Part shown: piece by piece, positions 8,887 through 17,362 of the stretch
Layout of the letters: the number at the start of each line of letters is the position of its first letter
How positions within the stretch are numbered: the first letter of the stretch is position 1
Assembly: GCF_001659685.2 (NCBI RefSeq)
Contig: NZ_LXYE02000064.1
Span: 1-39,289, forward strand
Direction of reading: 5' to 3'
Source of the DNA: Labilibacter marinus
Lineage (GTDB): Bacteria > Bacteroidota > Bacteroidia > Bacteroidales > Marinilabiliaceae
DNA: 39,289 nt
The notes under the pieces: generated by a model
What the model was told of the DNA's origin: nothing
Databases searched by the model: none
Seen by the model: the letters and a program-made list of their open reading frames with translations, nothing else
Translations under genes and position numbers: made by a program

Positions 8887-11064
8887 ATGAAGCAGATTTT
8901 TAAGTTTCTTGGCATATTAATACTAGCAGTAATACTGGTAGCTATAGGTGTAATAAGCTATTTTCATTTTGGAGGAAATGCCAATCGTTCACCTATTTCA
9001 CTTATTGGAGATGATGCCATTATTATTGCCGAAACAGATAACTTATCGGAACTGATGGTTGAGTTCACCCAATCAGATTATTGGAACTCCATATTAGCCA
9101 GTGAAATGTTCTCTGAATTTAAAGAAGGTATGGTTTCTTTTAATTCAACCGTTGAAGAAAATAAGTGGATACCTGCTGTTCTTACAAATCAAAAAGTAGC
9201 TATTTCAATGCATCCGCTTTCCACTTTTAAAAGTGATTTTTTAATGGTAATGGATGTTAAAAAGTACGGTAGCTTAAATTTGGTTCCTAAAATAGCCAAT
9301 GCACTGGAGTGGCCCATACAAAGGAATGAAGTGGATAGTATTGGTTTATATTCTGTAGCTATGGAAGATGCAGATTTAACAGTTCATTTAGCTACTATCG
9401 ATAATTTATTGATTGGTAGTTTGTCGTATCAGTTGGTAGAGAAAACCATTAAAAACAGAAATGCGCATAAACTCCAAAACTCTATTAAAAATAACACTAT
9501 TGTTTCGGTATATGAAAAACGTCAACTGAATGTATATGTAGATATAAATAAGGTGTTTGAGGTATTTAAGAAAGATGCTAGCAAAAGCTTTTTTAATGGT
9601 ATCGACTTTTCAATACTAGGTGGGGATTTTTATCAATCATCGTTTGTGTTAGATGGTTTTTCTAGTTATAATGATTCTATTTCATCCCTGTTTAATCCTC
9701 TGATGAAATCTACTCCAGGAGAACGAAAAGCGGATAAAGTATTGCCATCAGGAGTCGTATTTTATTCCAATTTTAACGTTTCTAATACTGTCGATTTTTA
9801 TGAAGATTTTCTATCTCAATATGAATCTATAGACCCCGAAGGTTATGAATCTTACTTAAGTGGTATTAAACTTACTGAATCATATTTAGGAATTAACCTT
9901 AAAGAGGATTTGTTTTCATGGATGGACGGTGAAATAGCTCTGGCTAAATTAAGGCCATCCAACAATGCTAGAGAATTAGATTTTGTACTTGCCATGAGTA
10001 CCAATGATATTGATTTGGCTGAGGAAAAATTAAGTAATATCTCTAAGAAAATAAAAAATAGAACGGCGGTTAGATTTAAACAGCAACACTATAAAAATCA
10101 TGAAATTAACTTTTTAAACGTAAGTGGATTTTTCAAGCTTTTTTTAGGTGATTTCTTTCAAAATAAAGAGAAGCCGTATTATACCGTGGTGAATAATTTT
10201 GTATTATTTAGTAATTCTTCCGATAGGTTAATGGAGGTTATTGATAGCTACTTTGTAGGGAATACGTTAGAGCGTAATACTTCGTTTGCCAAGTTTAATG
10301 AGGAGCTGAAAGAAGAGAGTAGTGTAACAGCTTACGTTAATATGCTTAGATTATATGAGCACCTTTATTATTATTCTAATAGAAAAGATAGAGCTGATAT
10401 AAAGCCATACAAGGAGTTAATGGAAAAAGTAGGATTGGTTGGTCTGCAAATGTTTCCAGAAAATGGTTTTTTAAGAACTCAATTGATTGCAAAACAAGAT
10501 ACAAGCGAAAAACTAAATATTGAACTTGAGCAAATGAATGTTTCTGCTGAGGAGCTAATAATAGATGAGTTTGATAGTTTACAGTTTAAAATTGATTTGG
10601 GAGAAGAGTATGTTGAATATGATGGCGACCTGAGCTATTATTTAACGCATCCAGAAAGAGTTCAGGATAGTGTGTTAGTGCACGAAGGTAAATTGGATGA
10701 TGGTGCGTTGGATGGTTTATGGAAGACTTACTTTTTATCAGGTAATATTGAATCGGTGGTTCCGTATGATGACGGTGCTGTGGATGGTACAGCTATATTT
10801 TATTACGATAACGAAAGACATATAATTAGGGCAGAGTTAGAAGTAGATGATGATATTTTAGATGGTGAGTATAAGGAGTTTTATACGGATGGAAATATAA
10901 AAGCAAGGCTGTATTTTAAAGATCATAAGCGTTGGGGAGATGCCTTTTTTTATTATAAAAATGGAGCTGTTAAAATAAAAGGGCAGTTTAAAAGAGGTGA
11001 GCGCTCTGGTAATTGGAAGTATTATTCCAAAACAGGTGAATTATTAAAAAAGGAAAATTGGTAA
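8887..11064 (+). CDS. DUF3352-like membrane-anchored protein with C-terminal MORN-type repeats
   Basis: A 725-residue protein with one N-terminal membrane anchor (residues about 8-28) and a large outer domain. Residues about 35-560 resemble DUF3352 proteins (start PISLIGDDAIIIAETDNLSELM; duplicated halves with repeated LDGF/FVLAMSTND strands), but this assignment is tentative. Residues about 600-725 hold at least four MORN-variant repeats of the YwqK kind: LDGLWKTYFLSGNIE, VDGTAIFYYDNE, LDGEYKEFYTDGNIKARLYF, WGDAFFYYKNGAVKIKGQF and RSGNWKYYSKTGEL. Repeats of this kind also occur in proteins annotated as YwqK antitoxins. The gene ends one base before the Imm17-like gene, so both are on one message. 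No enzyme motif is visible. Confidence 0.7.
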   Translation: MKQIFKFLGILILAVILVAIGVISYFHFGGNANRSPISLIGDDAIIIAETDNLSELMVEFTQSDYWNSILASEMFSEFKEGMVSFNSTVEENKWIPAVLTNQKVAISMHPLSTFKSDFLMVMDVKKYGSLNLVPKIANALEWPIQRNEVDSIGLYSVAMEDADLTVHLATIDNLLIGSLSYQLVEKTIKNRNAHKLQNSIKNNTIVSVYEKRQLNVYVDINKVFEVFKKDASKSFFNGIDFSILGGDFYQSSFVLDGFSSYNDSISSLFNPLMKSTPGERKADKVLPSGVVFYSNFNVSNTVDFYEDFLSQYESIDPEGYESYLSGIKLTESYLGINLKEDLFSWMDGEIALAKLRPSNNARELDFVLAMSTNDIDLAEEKLSNISKKIKNRTAVRFKQQHYKNHEINFLNVSGFFKLFLGDFFQNKEKPYYTVVNNFVLFSNSSDRLMEVIDSYFVGNTLERNTSFAKFNEELKEESSVTAYVNMLRLYEHLYYYSNRKDRADIKPYKELMEKVGLVGLQMFPENGFLRTQLIAKQDTSEKLNIELEQMNVSAEELIIDEFDSLQFKIDLGEEYVEYDGDLSYYLTHPERVQDSVLVHEGKLDDGALDGLWKTYFLSGNIESVVPYDDGAVDGTAIFYYDNERHIIRAELEVDDDILDGEYKEFYTDGNIKARLYFKDHKRWGDAFFYYKNGAVKIKGQFKRGERSGNWKYYSKTGELLKKENW

Positions 11065-11065
11065 A

Positions 11066-11290
11066 ATGGAGAATAGTTTAGTATTAAATGTGTTATTGTT
11101 ATTTTTTGGAATAGTTATATTTGCCGCAGCAGTTTTTAAGTGGGATTATTTTTTTAATCAACGTAAAGCACAAATGTTGACCAAGGCCATTGGTCTTGTT
11201 GGAGCTAGAATATTTTATGCGGTATTAGGTGCTTTATTTACCCTGTTAGGAGCCAATCAACTTTTTAATTTGGGAATACTAAATTTTTAA
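11066..11290 (+). CDS. Imm17-like small membrane protein
   Basis: A 74-residue protein with two transmembrane helices (about 6-24 and 50-68) joined by a basic loop. The pattern FGIVIFAAAVFKWDYFFNQRKAQ, then GLVGARIFYAVLGALFTLLGANQLF, matches my recollection of Immunity protein 17 (PF15562): a WDWFF-like motif after helix one and GARIFY at the head of helix two. Imm17 members are predicted immunity proteins of polymorphic toxin systems, but many occur without an adjacent toxin. Here no toxin is adjacent; the only linked gene is the MORN-repeat protein one base upstream. A protective role is therefore unproven. Confidence 0.65.
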   Translation: MENSLVLNVLLLFFGIVIFAAAVFKWDYFFNQRKAQMLTKAIGLVGARIFYAVLGALFTLLGANQLFNLGILNF

Positions 11291-11299
11291 AAAGTATAA

Positions 11300-11350
11300 A
11301 ATGGAAACTTTGGGACATTTAAATTATGACCAAGTTTCCATTAGTTTTAT
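11300..11350 (+). terminator. Terminator after the Imm17-like gene
   Basis: AATGGAAACTT plus GG pairs with CCAAGTTTCCATT (11330-11342) with one bulged T, then AGTTTTATT. It lies between two converging genes. Confidence 0.75.
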
Positions 11351-11365
11351 TGTTGTTACTAAAAT

Positions 11366-12082
11366 CTACTTGGTTTCTTCTTCTCCGAAGTAATCTTCAG
11401 TAAGCCAGGTTTTATAAAATTCTGGGTTCTTAAAAAGTTTAACCATAAACTCTTCAATGGTTAGTTCTTCCATTTTTCTGCCTTTCCCTTTTAAATAGCC
11501 AACAAAACCTTCGTTCATATATTTCCCTGCTTTCAAGAGAAAATCAAATAACTCAGGAAATATTTCTTTATTGCCAGCATTGTCGTATTTCTTTTTGCAC
11601 GAATCTTTACTAGCCGATAAGTAAATTCGACAAGCCATTGGTCGTACCGAATAAATAGAGCATGAACCATCTGATAAAAACGGGCATGCATGAAGTATCT
11701 TTTGCTTGTTTTCTTCTGGAAGGTTCTTAGTCTTTTTAAGTTTCTTTTCTGTTTTGCTTCGTAAGGTCTTTAATTGGTTTTCATCAAATGCTTGCAATAT
11801 AAATTCATAAATAAGCAATGCCTCCTGTGAGGTCATGTATACAGGTTGATAGCAACAATAAGCGCATCCTTTATGGCAGGCAATAGGTTTATTTTGCTGA
11901 TGAGTGCGCATTGCAAAGGATTGTGTAAGCTGGCTAATGGCTGCATATTGACTTTGCATGCCTTTAAACAATGGAGTTAAGCTATTAAAGTCCGTAACCT
12001 CTCTACTTGCAATTGTATAGCCATCCTTGTAAAAAGTTAAATTAGTTTCTCCTTTACTTTGCATTTTTTCGTTTTCAGCCAT
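11366..12082 (-). CDS. YkgJ-family cysteine-cluster protein
   Basis: A 238-residue protein of the CxxCxxCC/YkgJ family (PF03692), thought to bind zinc or iron, possibly as an iron-sulfur protein; its molecular role is not settled. Visible ligands are CHKGCAYCC (about residues 69-77), HACPFLSDGSCSIYSVRP (about 130-147), then MACRIY and CKKKY. The family signature (SCSIYSVRPMACR) is complete. The last 60 residues are a charged helical tail (GKGRKMEELTIEEFMVKLF). It is convergent with the Imm17-like gene and divergent from the histidine kinase, so probably transcribed alone. Confidence 0.85.
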   Translation of the reverse strand: MAENEKMQSKGETNLTFYKDGYTIASREVTDFNSLTPLFKGMQSQYAAISQLTQSFAMRTHQQNKPIACHKGCAYCCYQPVYMTSQEALLIYEFILQAFDENQLKTLRSKTEKKLKKTKNLPEENKQKILHACPFLSDGSCSIYSVRPMACRIYLSASKDSCKKKYDNAGNKEIFPELFDFLLKAGKYMNEGFVGYLKGKGRKMEELTIEEFMVKLFKNPEFYKTWLTEDYFGEEETK

Positions 12083-12230
12083 TGCTTATAAATAGTTGTA
12101 TGAATTCGGTCGCAAGTTACTTTTTTTTTACGAGCGAAAAAGATGTTATTAGAATAGGAGCATTAGATCATTGTTTTTTATAGGTATTTGATTATTTTGG
12201 GGGTTCTTTAAAAATAACCTATATCATTGT

Positions 12231-13676
12231 ATGAGATACCACTCCTTTTTATCTTCTGAAGATGCTGCTTGGGGCGAGAAGCAAGTTATCCGTTTTAGAT
12301 GGATATTAATTGCTGCAATCCTTGTTTTAATAGGTTATATATTTCTTTCAGGAGAAACCGAGAGAGCTTTAATTTCGCTCAGTATTGCTGGAGTTTATAT
12401 TTTTTATAACTCAGTACTCAACCTTTTATTACGAAAATTTAATGGAGCTTCATGGATTAGATATGCATCTTCAACCTTTGATGTAACCTTCCTTTCTTTG
12501 CACATTTTTAATTACAGTTATTTTTTCTCGCCTATAGCGGTTTCAACAGCTGCATCCGTTTTTATATATGCTTTATTAATCATGTTATCTGTATTAAGGT
12601 ATGATGGTAAATTGGTTATTTTTACAACTGCTTATGTGATATTGTGTTATAATGTTGTTTACTTTGTCAGATACCCTCAAATAGATCCGGAGCTTATTCC
12701 GCAGGTCGCATCGTCAGGTCCTGAAGGCGTTATTTATAAGAGCGTTTATTTTATATTGATGGGATTCTTCATGTTTAGTATTCCAAAAATGATAAACCGT
12801 TTGGTAGAAAAGCAGAATGCCGTAAATAATGAACGACGAGAAATTGAAATTAAACTAGCACTGGAGACGCAACGTAAGGAAATTGCGATGCAAAACTTGA
12901 TGTTAGAGCAAGAATTAAGTAAGCAATTAAACGAGCAGAAGGAAGTCATCTTAAAACAAAATCAGGATTTAGAAAAGTTGGTGGCAACAAAGGATAAGTT
13001 GTTTTCTATCATTGGTCATGATTTACGATCGCCTTTCTGTATTCAGAGTTCACTATCGGAGTATCTGTTGGTAGATTTTGAAAATGTGGAAAAGAAGATA
13101 CTTTACGAAAACATTAACGCCATACATAAAACGGCTAATAGTGGCTTGGATATGTTAGCAAATTTGATGGACTGGAGCATGTCGCAAAACAGTGCATTTA
13201 ATCCCAAACCCGTTGATGTTAATATTAAGGAATTTGTTGAGAAAGTAGTCGATCAACAATCTGAAGCCTGGGGTGTAAAAGATATCACTATTAATAAGAA
13301 TATCAGCGATTGCGTTTGCGCTCATATAGATGAAAAAATGTTTGAGAGTATCTTGCGTAATTTACTTTCAAATGCCATTAAGTTTACTCCAACCAATGGA
13401 GAGGTAAGTATTAAAGCCAATAACGAAAATCAGAAATGTATTATTGAAGTTGTAGATAGTGGTGTTGGAATGAGTAAAACGCAATTAGATAGCCTATTTA
13501 GCGTAAACAATACCATATCATCATTAGGTACAAATAATGAAAAAGGAACTGGTTTAGGATTAGTTCTTTGTAAAGAAATGGTGGATAAAAATAACGGAAT
13601 TATTCAAGTAAAAAGCATATTAGGAGAAGGAACTCAATTTGAGATTGCCTTGCCACAACGTGCTTCATATAATTAG
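12231..13676 (+). CDS. Membrane sensor histidine kinase
   Basis: A 481-residue sensor kinase. Residues about 22-195 carry six hydrophobic segments. A long charged coiled coil (about 195-255, rich in E, K and Q) leads to the dimerisation box FSIIGHDLRSPF with phospho-accepting His263. The ATPase domain has the N box NLLSNAIKFTP, G1 box DSGVGM, an SLGTNNEKGTGLGL G2 box and ending GTQFEIALP. There is no PAS, HAMP or large periplasmic domain, so the signal is probably sensed in or near the membrane. No response regulator is adjacent (orphan). Its stop is 6 bases from the end of the converging small gene. Confidence 0.9.
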   Translation: MRYHSFLSSEDAAWGEKQVIRFRWILIAAILVLIGYIFLSGETERALISLSIAGVYIFYNSVLNLLLRKFNGASWIRYASSTFDVTFLSLHIFNYSYFFSPIAVSTAASVFIYALLIMLSVLRYDGKLVIFTTAYVILCYNVVYFVRYPQIDPELIPQVASSGPEGVIYKSVYFILMGFFMFSIPKMINRLVEKQNAVNNERREIEIKLALETQRKEIAMQNLMLEQELSKQLNEQKEVILKQNQDLEKLVATKDKLFSIIGHDLRSPFCIQSSLSEYLLVDFENVEKKILYENINAIHKTANSGLDMLANLMDWSMSQNSAFNPKPVDVNIKEFVEKVVDQQSEAWGVKDITINKNISDCVCAHIDEKMFESILRNLLSNAIKFTPTNGEVSIKANNENQKCIIEVVDSGVGMSKTQLDSLFSVNNTISSLGTNNEKGTGLGLVLCKEMVDKNNGIIQVKSILGEGTQFEIALPQRASYN

Positions 13677-13682
13677 TGTGCT

Positions 13683-13982
13683 CTAGTATTTATAGGCACA
13701 CCAATTTCTACTCTCTTTGGTAGGTGTTTTTTCATGTATAAGGCTATCTAAAAACTTACCAAACATCAATTCGTCACGCTCTCTTAAGGCGTCATTGTAT
13801 TCTCTAATAGCATTTTGAAGTTGCGAAAACACAATTTTAACATTGGCTTCCTTAAAACTATTAATAGTTAGGTTATTTAACGAAAGGTATGAATAGTTGT
13901 TATCGGTCAATTTATTTAACTGATCTAAAAGTGCATCTCTTTTATTTATTATTAATTGAAAATTTCTTGCCCACTTTTCCAT
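13683..13982 (-). CDS. Small hypothetical protein
   Basis: A 99-residue, mostly helical, charged protein (KRDALLDQLNKLTDN, then VFSQLQNAIREYNDALRERDELMFGKFLDSLI). It has no signal peptide, membrane segment or recognised domain. The coding frame is clean and fills the space between two genes, which supports it being real. It converges on the histidine kinase with 6 bases between stops, so the 3' ends of the two messages should overlap. Function unknown. Confidence 0.6.
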   Translation of the reverse strand: MEKWARNFQLIINKRDALLDQLNKLTDNNYSYLSLNNLTINSFKEANVKIVFSQLQNAIREYNDALRERDELMFGKFLDSLIHEKTPTKESRNWCAYKY

Positions 13983-14224
13983 CGTATTTTATTTTAGTTT
14001 CAAAAGATAATTTACAAATAACTTAAGTGATTAAAAAGGGTATTGGTAAAAAAAAACTATCATTCTACATTTTTAACATTTAGGTAATGTAAGGCCAATT
14101 AAATCAAACAATTAAAATTGATTAAGGTTTTGGTATGCTATCAATTTAAACATTTCGACGGGTTTCTTTAAAGTGTGTATGATTCTAAAGTTATATAGGT
14201 CTTTTTTTAGGATTTAATTAAAAG

Positions 14225-14232
14225 TATCTTTG
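14225..14232 (+). promoter_or_regulatory. DEAD-box helicase promoter, -7 element TATCTTTG
   Basis: TATCTTTG followed by CAGCC matches the Bacteroidota -7 element, 22 bases before the start codon, giving a leader of about 15 bases. A T-rich tract lies at the -33 distance but no exact TTG. Confidence 0.6.
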
Positions 14233-14254
14233 CAGCCTAATTGTAATATGCGTT

Positions 14255-15490
14255 ATGAAGTTTGAGGATTATTCCATTGCATCTGAAATAAAAACTAGTT
14301 TGGCGAAATTAAATTATCGTCGACCAACTGATATACAGTTTAAATCTATCCCACCTATATTAAAAGGGGAGGATGTACTAGCGATTGCGCAAACAGGTAC
14401 GGGTAAAACGGCAGCGTTTGCCATTCCAATTATTCATCAGTTACATGTTCGTAAGATAAAAGGACGAGGCGATGGTATTAAATGTTTGGTGATGGTTCCT
14501 ACCCGCGAATTAGCCATTCAAATACATCAGGTTTTCGAAACTTTGGCTAAGCATACCAAAGTAAAAAGTTATTGTGTGTTTGGAGGAGTTGAGGAAGAAC
14601 CTCAAATTGCTAAACTTGAAAAAGGAATTGATATACTTATAGCAACCCCTGGACGAATGTTTGATTTAGCCAGTAGAGGTTTTATCCGCTTGCAGCGTAC
14701 TGAAATTTTAGTGTTAGATGAAGCGGATCATATGTTAGATCTTGGTTTTATCAAGGATATTAGGGATTTAATGACTTATTTGCCTAAAAAGAAACAGACC
14801 TTATTCTTTTCTGCCACTATCAATGAAGTAATTAAGAAGTTAGCTTATTCATTGGTTAGTAATGCGATTAGAATTCAGATATCACCTAAAAATCCTGTAG
14901 CCAGAAATATTGATCACTCGGTTACTTTTATTGAAATGGATGATAAGCGATTCTTTTTAGAGCGTTTAATTAAGGAGAATCCAGAAAGAAAGATATTGGT
15001 ATTTGTTCGTACTCAGGTAAGATGTGAGCGAGTGGAGAAAGCTATGGCAAGAGTGGATATTGAATCTAAATCATTGCATGGCGGTATGGAACAGGATGAA
15101 CGCAAAAAGGTGCTTGATTTGTTCCGCCAAGGTGAAATAAAAGTTTTAATTGCCACTGATGTTAGTGCCCGTGGTATTGATATTCCTAAGGTAGAGTTTG
15201 TGGTTAATTATGATTTGCCAGAGCTTTCAGAGAATTATGTACATAGAGTAGGACGTACAGGTAGAGGAAAAGAAAAAGGACAAGCCGTTACTTTTTGTAG
15301 CACAGAGGAAAAAGATATTCTAACAGAGATTGAAGGGTTTTTAGGTCAGCCAATTAAGCGTTTGGAAGTGGATCGAGAAGATTACTCAACAACCATAGAT
15401 TTTTCTGCGGAGAGTCATGCTGATTGGAAAACCTTGATGACTGAGCACGAAAAGGAAACCACTAAAAGCAAAAGAAAGAAAAAGAAATAG
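14255..15490 (+). CDS. DEAD-box ATP-dependent RNA helicase, RhlE-like
   Basis: A 411-residue RNA helicase that unwinds short RNA duplexes using ATP, likely in ribosome assembly or RNA decay. All core motifs are present: Q motif (RRPTDIQ, 22-28), motif I AQTGTGKT (45-52), Ia PTRELAIQ (82-89), Ib TPGR (131-134), II DEAD (155-158), III SAT (186-188), IV FVRT, V ATDVSARGIDIP and VI HRVGRTGR. The C-terminus is short and basic (KSKRKKKK), as in RhlE-type enzymes, rather than a DbpA RNA-binding domain. It is a single gene with its own promoter and terminator. The subfamily within DEAD-box proteins is not certain. Confidence 0.93.
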   Translation: MKFEDYSIASEIKTSLAKLNYRRPTDIQFKSIPPILKGEDVLAIAQTGTGKTAAFAIPIIHQLHVRKIKGRGDGIKCLVMVPTRELAIQIHQVFETLAKHTKVKSYCVFGGVEEEPQIAKLEKGIDILIATPGRMFDLASRGFIRLQRTEILVLDEADHMLDLGFIKDIRDLMTYLPKKKQTLFFSATINEVIKKLAYSLVSNAIRIQISPKNPVARNIDHSVTFIEMDDKRFFLERLIKENPERKILVFVRTQVRCERVEKAMARVDIESKSLHGGMEQDERKKVLDLFRQGEIKVLIATDVSARGIDIPKVEFVVNYDLPELSENYVHRVGRTGRGKEKGQAVTFCSTEEKDILTEIEGFLGQPIKRLEVDREDYSTTIDFSAESHADWKTLMTEHEKETTKSKRKKKK

Positions 15491-15511
15491 TAATTTCTAT
15501 ATATAATATTG

Positions 15512-15545
15512 AGCCTCGGTTGCATTGCAGTCGGGGCTTTTTGGT
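15512..15545 (+). terminator. Terminator of the helicase gene
   Basis: AGCCTCG (15512-15518) pairs with CGGGGCT (15532-15538), with one T-G pair and a 13-base loop, followed by TTTTTGGTTTT. Confidence 0.8.
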
Positions 15546-15581
15546 TTTAAAACGCTGTTTTATGAACGATATCGCATACCA

Positions 15582-15605
15582 TTCTGCTGTCTGTTCTGGT
15601 CGATA
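15582..15605 (-). promoter_or_regulatory. Upstream copy of candidate xyl operator
   Basis: Read on the minus strand: CCAGAACAGAC, then AG, then CAGAATGG. It is an inverted, near-identical copy of the motif just before xylB (15755-15772). It lies about 165 bases from that copy. Confidence 0.45.
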
Positions 15606-15720
15606 AATGCTTATTTATCATCAATCTAAATTTATTTTTTTAGATGGGCTATAGCTCCTGTTATTACTGCAAAATAGAAGAGTTCACTTCTCTGAAGAAT
15701 GAAAAAAAACGTAAAAAAAC

Positions 15721-15750
15721 TTGCACAAATTACCAAAGCATGTAAATTTG
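15721..15750 (+). promoter_or_regulatory. xylB promoter: TTG-N19-TAAATTTG
   Basis: TTG at 15721-15723, 19 bases, then TAAATTTG at 15743-15750. This is the best full match in the window to the Bacteroidota -33/-7 promoter. Transcription should begin near 15757, inside the downstream candidate operator. Confidence 0.75.
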
Positions 15751-15754
15751 CAAA

Positions 15755-15772
15755 CAGAACAGACCAGAACGG
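15755..15772 (+). promoter_or_regulatory. Downstream copy of candidate xyl operator
   Basis: CAGAACAGACCAGAACGG sits at the predicted transcription start, where a bound repressor would block initiation. AGAAC repeats every 10 bases within it. An inverted copy lies at 15582-15605. Confidence 0.5.
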
Positions 15773-15787
15773 ATTAAAAATACAGTC

Positions 15788-17266
15788 ATGCAACTATTAG
15801 GATTTGATATTGGAAGTTCATCGGTGAAGGTATCGGTGTTAGATGTTGAAAGCGGAGAAACTGTTTCTTCAGCGCAATATCCAGAAAGAGAAATGGAAAT
15901 TACTGCCATTAAGCCAGGTTGGGCAGAGCAGGATCCAGAATTATGGTACCAAAACTTGAAAAAGGCTTGTCAAAAAGCAATGGCGCATGCCGATGTTAAA
16001 AAAGACGAGATTAAAGCCATTGGTATTTCGTATCAAATGCATGGATTAGTAGTTGTAGATAAAAACGGAAAGGTTCTAAGGCCATCTATTATTTGGTGCG
16101 ATAGCCGTGCAGCTCAATACGGAAACAAAGCATTTGAAGATTTAGGTGAAGAGTGGTGCTTACAAAATCTATTAAATTCTCCAGGTAACTTTACGGCTTC
16201 TAAATTGAAGTGGGTAAAAGAAAACGAGCCTGAGTTATATAGTCAGATTGATAAAATTATGCTACCGGGTGATTACATTGCCTTCCGCATGACGGGAGAA
16301 ACGGTTACTACCATGTCAGGCCTATCAGAAGGTATGTTTTGGGAATTCCCTAAAGATGCAGTTTCTGATAAATTGATGGAATATTATGGATTGGATAAAT
16401 CATTTATTCCAGAAGCATTGACTTCTTTCTGTGACCAAGGAACAATTACAGATGCTATTGCAGAGGAGTTTGGACTACCGACAGGTATTAAAGTAACTTA
16501 TCGTGCAGGTGACCAGCCTAACAATGCATTTTCTTTAAATGTATTAAATCCTGGCGAAGTAGCTGCTACTGGAGGAACCTCAGGTGTAGTTTACGGTGTA
16601 ACAGATAAGAATGTATATGATGATGATTCAAGAGTAAATGCTTTTGCCCATGTGAATCACCAAATGCCAACGCCAAGTTTAGGTGTGCTCTTATGTATTA
16701 ATGGTACGGGTATCTTAAACTCTTGGATGAATAAAAATGTGGGCAGTGAAGTAAGCTATCCACAAATGAATGATATGGCTGCAGGTGTGCCAATTGGTTC
16801 CGATGGTTTAACTATTTTACCTTTCGGTAACGGAGCTGAACGTATCCTTAAAAATGTTGATTACGGTTCGCAAATCAATCACTTAAACTTTAATGTTCAT
16901 ACTCCAGCGCACATGTATCGTGCGGCTCAGGAAGGTATTGCATTCTCCTTTAAATATGGAATGGATATTATGAATGAAATGGGCATCAAAAGTGAATTGA
17001 TTCGTGCAGGACAGGCAAATATGTTCTTAAGCCCAATCTTCAAACAAACAGTTTCTAATATTTCAGGTGCAACTATCGAGTTGTATAATACAGATGGTTC
17101 TGCAGGAGCAGCTCGTGGAGCTGGAGTAGGAGCAGGTGTTTATAAAACATTTGAAGAAGCTTTTGGCGGTTTGAAGAAAGTAGATACTATTGAACCAAAT
17201 ACTGCTGAAGTTGATGCAACCAAGGAAGCTTACGAAAAGTGGAAATCAGCCCTAGGTAAACTATAA
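15788..17266 (+). CDS. xylB: Xylulokinase
   Basis: A 492-residue FGGY carbohydrate kinase that phosphorylates D-xylulose to D-xylulose 5-phosphate with ATP. The N-terminal phosphate-binding loop LGFDIGSSSVKVSVLD (4-19), YQMHGLVVVD, and substrate-side WCDSRAAQYG fit xylulokinases. The C-terminal ATPase half has ATGGTSGVVYG and the FGGY-family segment GSAGAARGAGVGAG near residue 440. It is the first gene of a xylose cluster and carries its promoter and candidate operators. Two small hairpins separate it from xylA. Assignment to xylulokinase rather than another FGGY kinase is well supported by the adjacent xylose isomerase. Confidence 0.95.
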   Translation: MQLLGFDIGSSSVKVSVLDVESGETVSSAQYPEREMEITAIKPGWAEQDPELWYQNLKKACQKAMAHADVKKDEIKAIGISYQMHGLVVVDKNGKVLRPSIIWCDSRAAQYGNKAFEDLGEEWCLQNLLNSPGNFTASKLKWVKENEPELYSQIDKIMLPGDYIAFRMTGETVTTMSGLSEGMFWEFPKDAVSDKLMEYYGLDKSFIPEALTSFCDQGTITDAIAEEFGLPTGIKVTYRAGDQPNNAFSLNVLNPGEVAATGGTSGVVYGVTDKNVYDDDSRVNAFAHVNHQMPTPSLGVLLCINGTGILNSWMNKNVGSEVSYPQMNDMAAGVPIGSDGLTILPFGNGAERILKNVDYGSQINHLNFNVHTPAHMYRAAQEGIAFSFKYGMDIMNEMGIKSELIRAGQANMFLSPIFKQTVSNISGATIELYNTDGSAGAARGAGVGAGVYKTFEEAFGGLKKVDTIEPNTAEVDATKEAYEKWKSALGKL

Positions 17267-17323
17267 TCCGCACGGCGGAAGCGAATATGAAAATGGTAAC
17301 TAGCTCTGGGTTTTAACCTAGAG
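17267..17323 (+). other. Two hairpins between xylB and xylA
   Basis: TCCGC-ACG-GCGGA (17267-17279) begins at the base after the xylB stop. CTCTGGGTT pairs with AACCTAGAG (17304-17323) with one mismatch and is followed by AAAAAAT, not T. Without a T-run these are more likely message-processing or stabilising structures than terminators. Confidence 0.5.
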
Positions 17324-17362
17324 AAAAAATATAAATAATTTTAATTTCTAAATTCAGAAACG

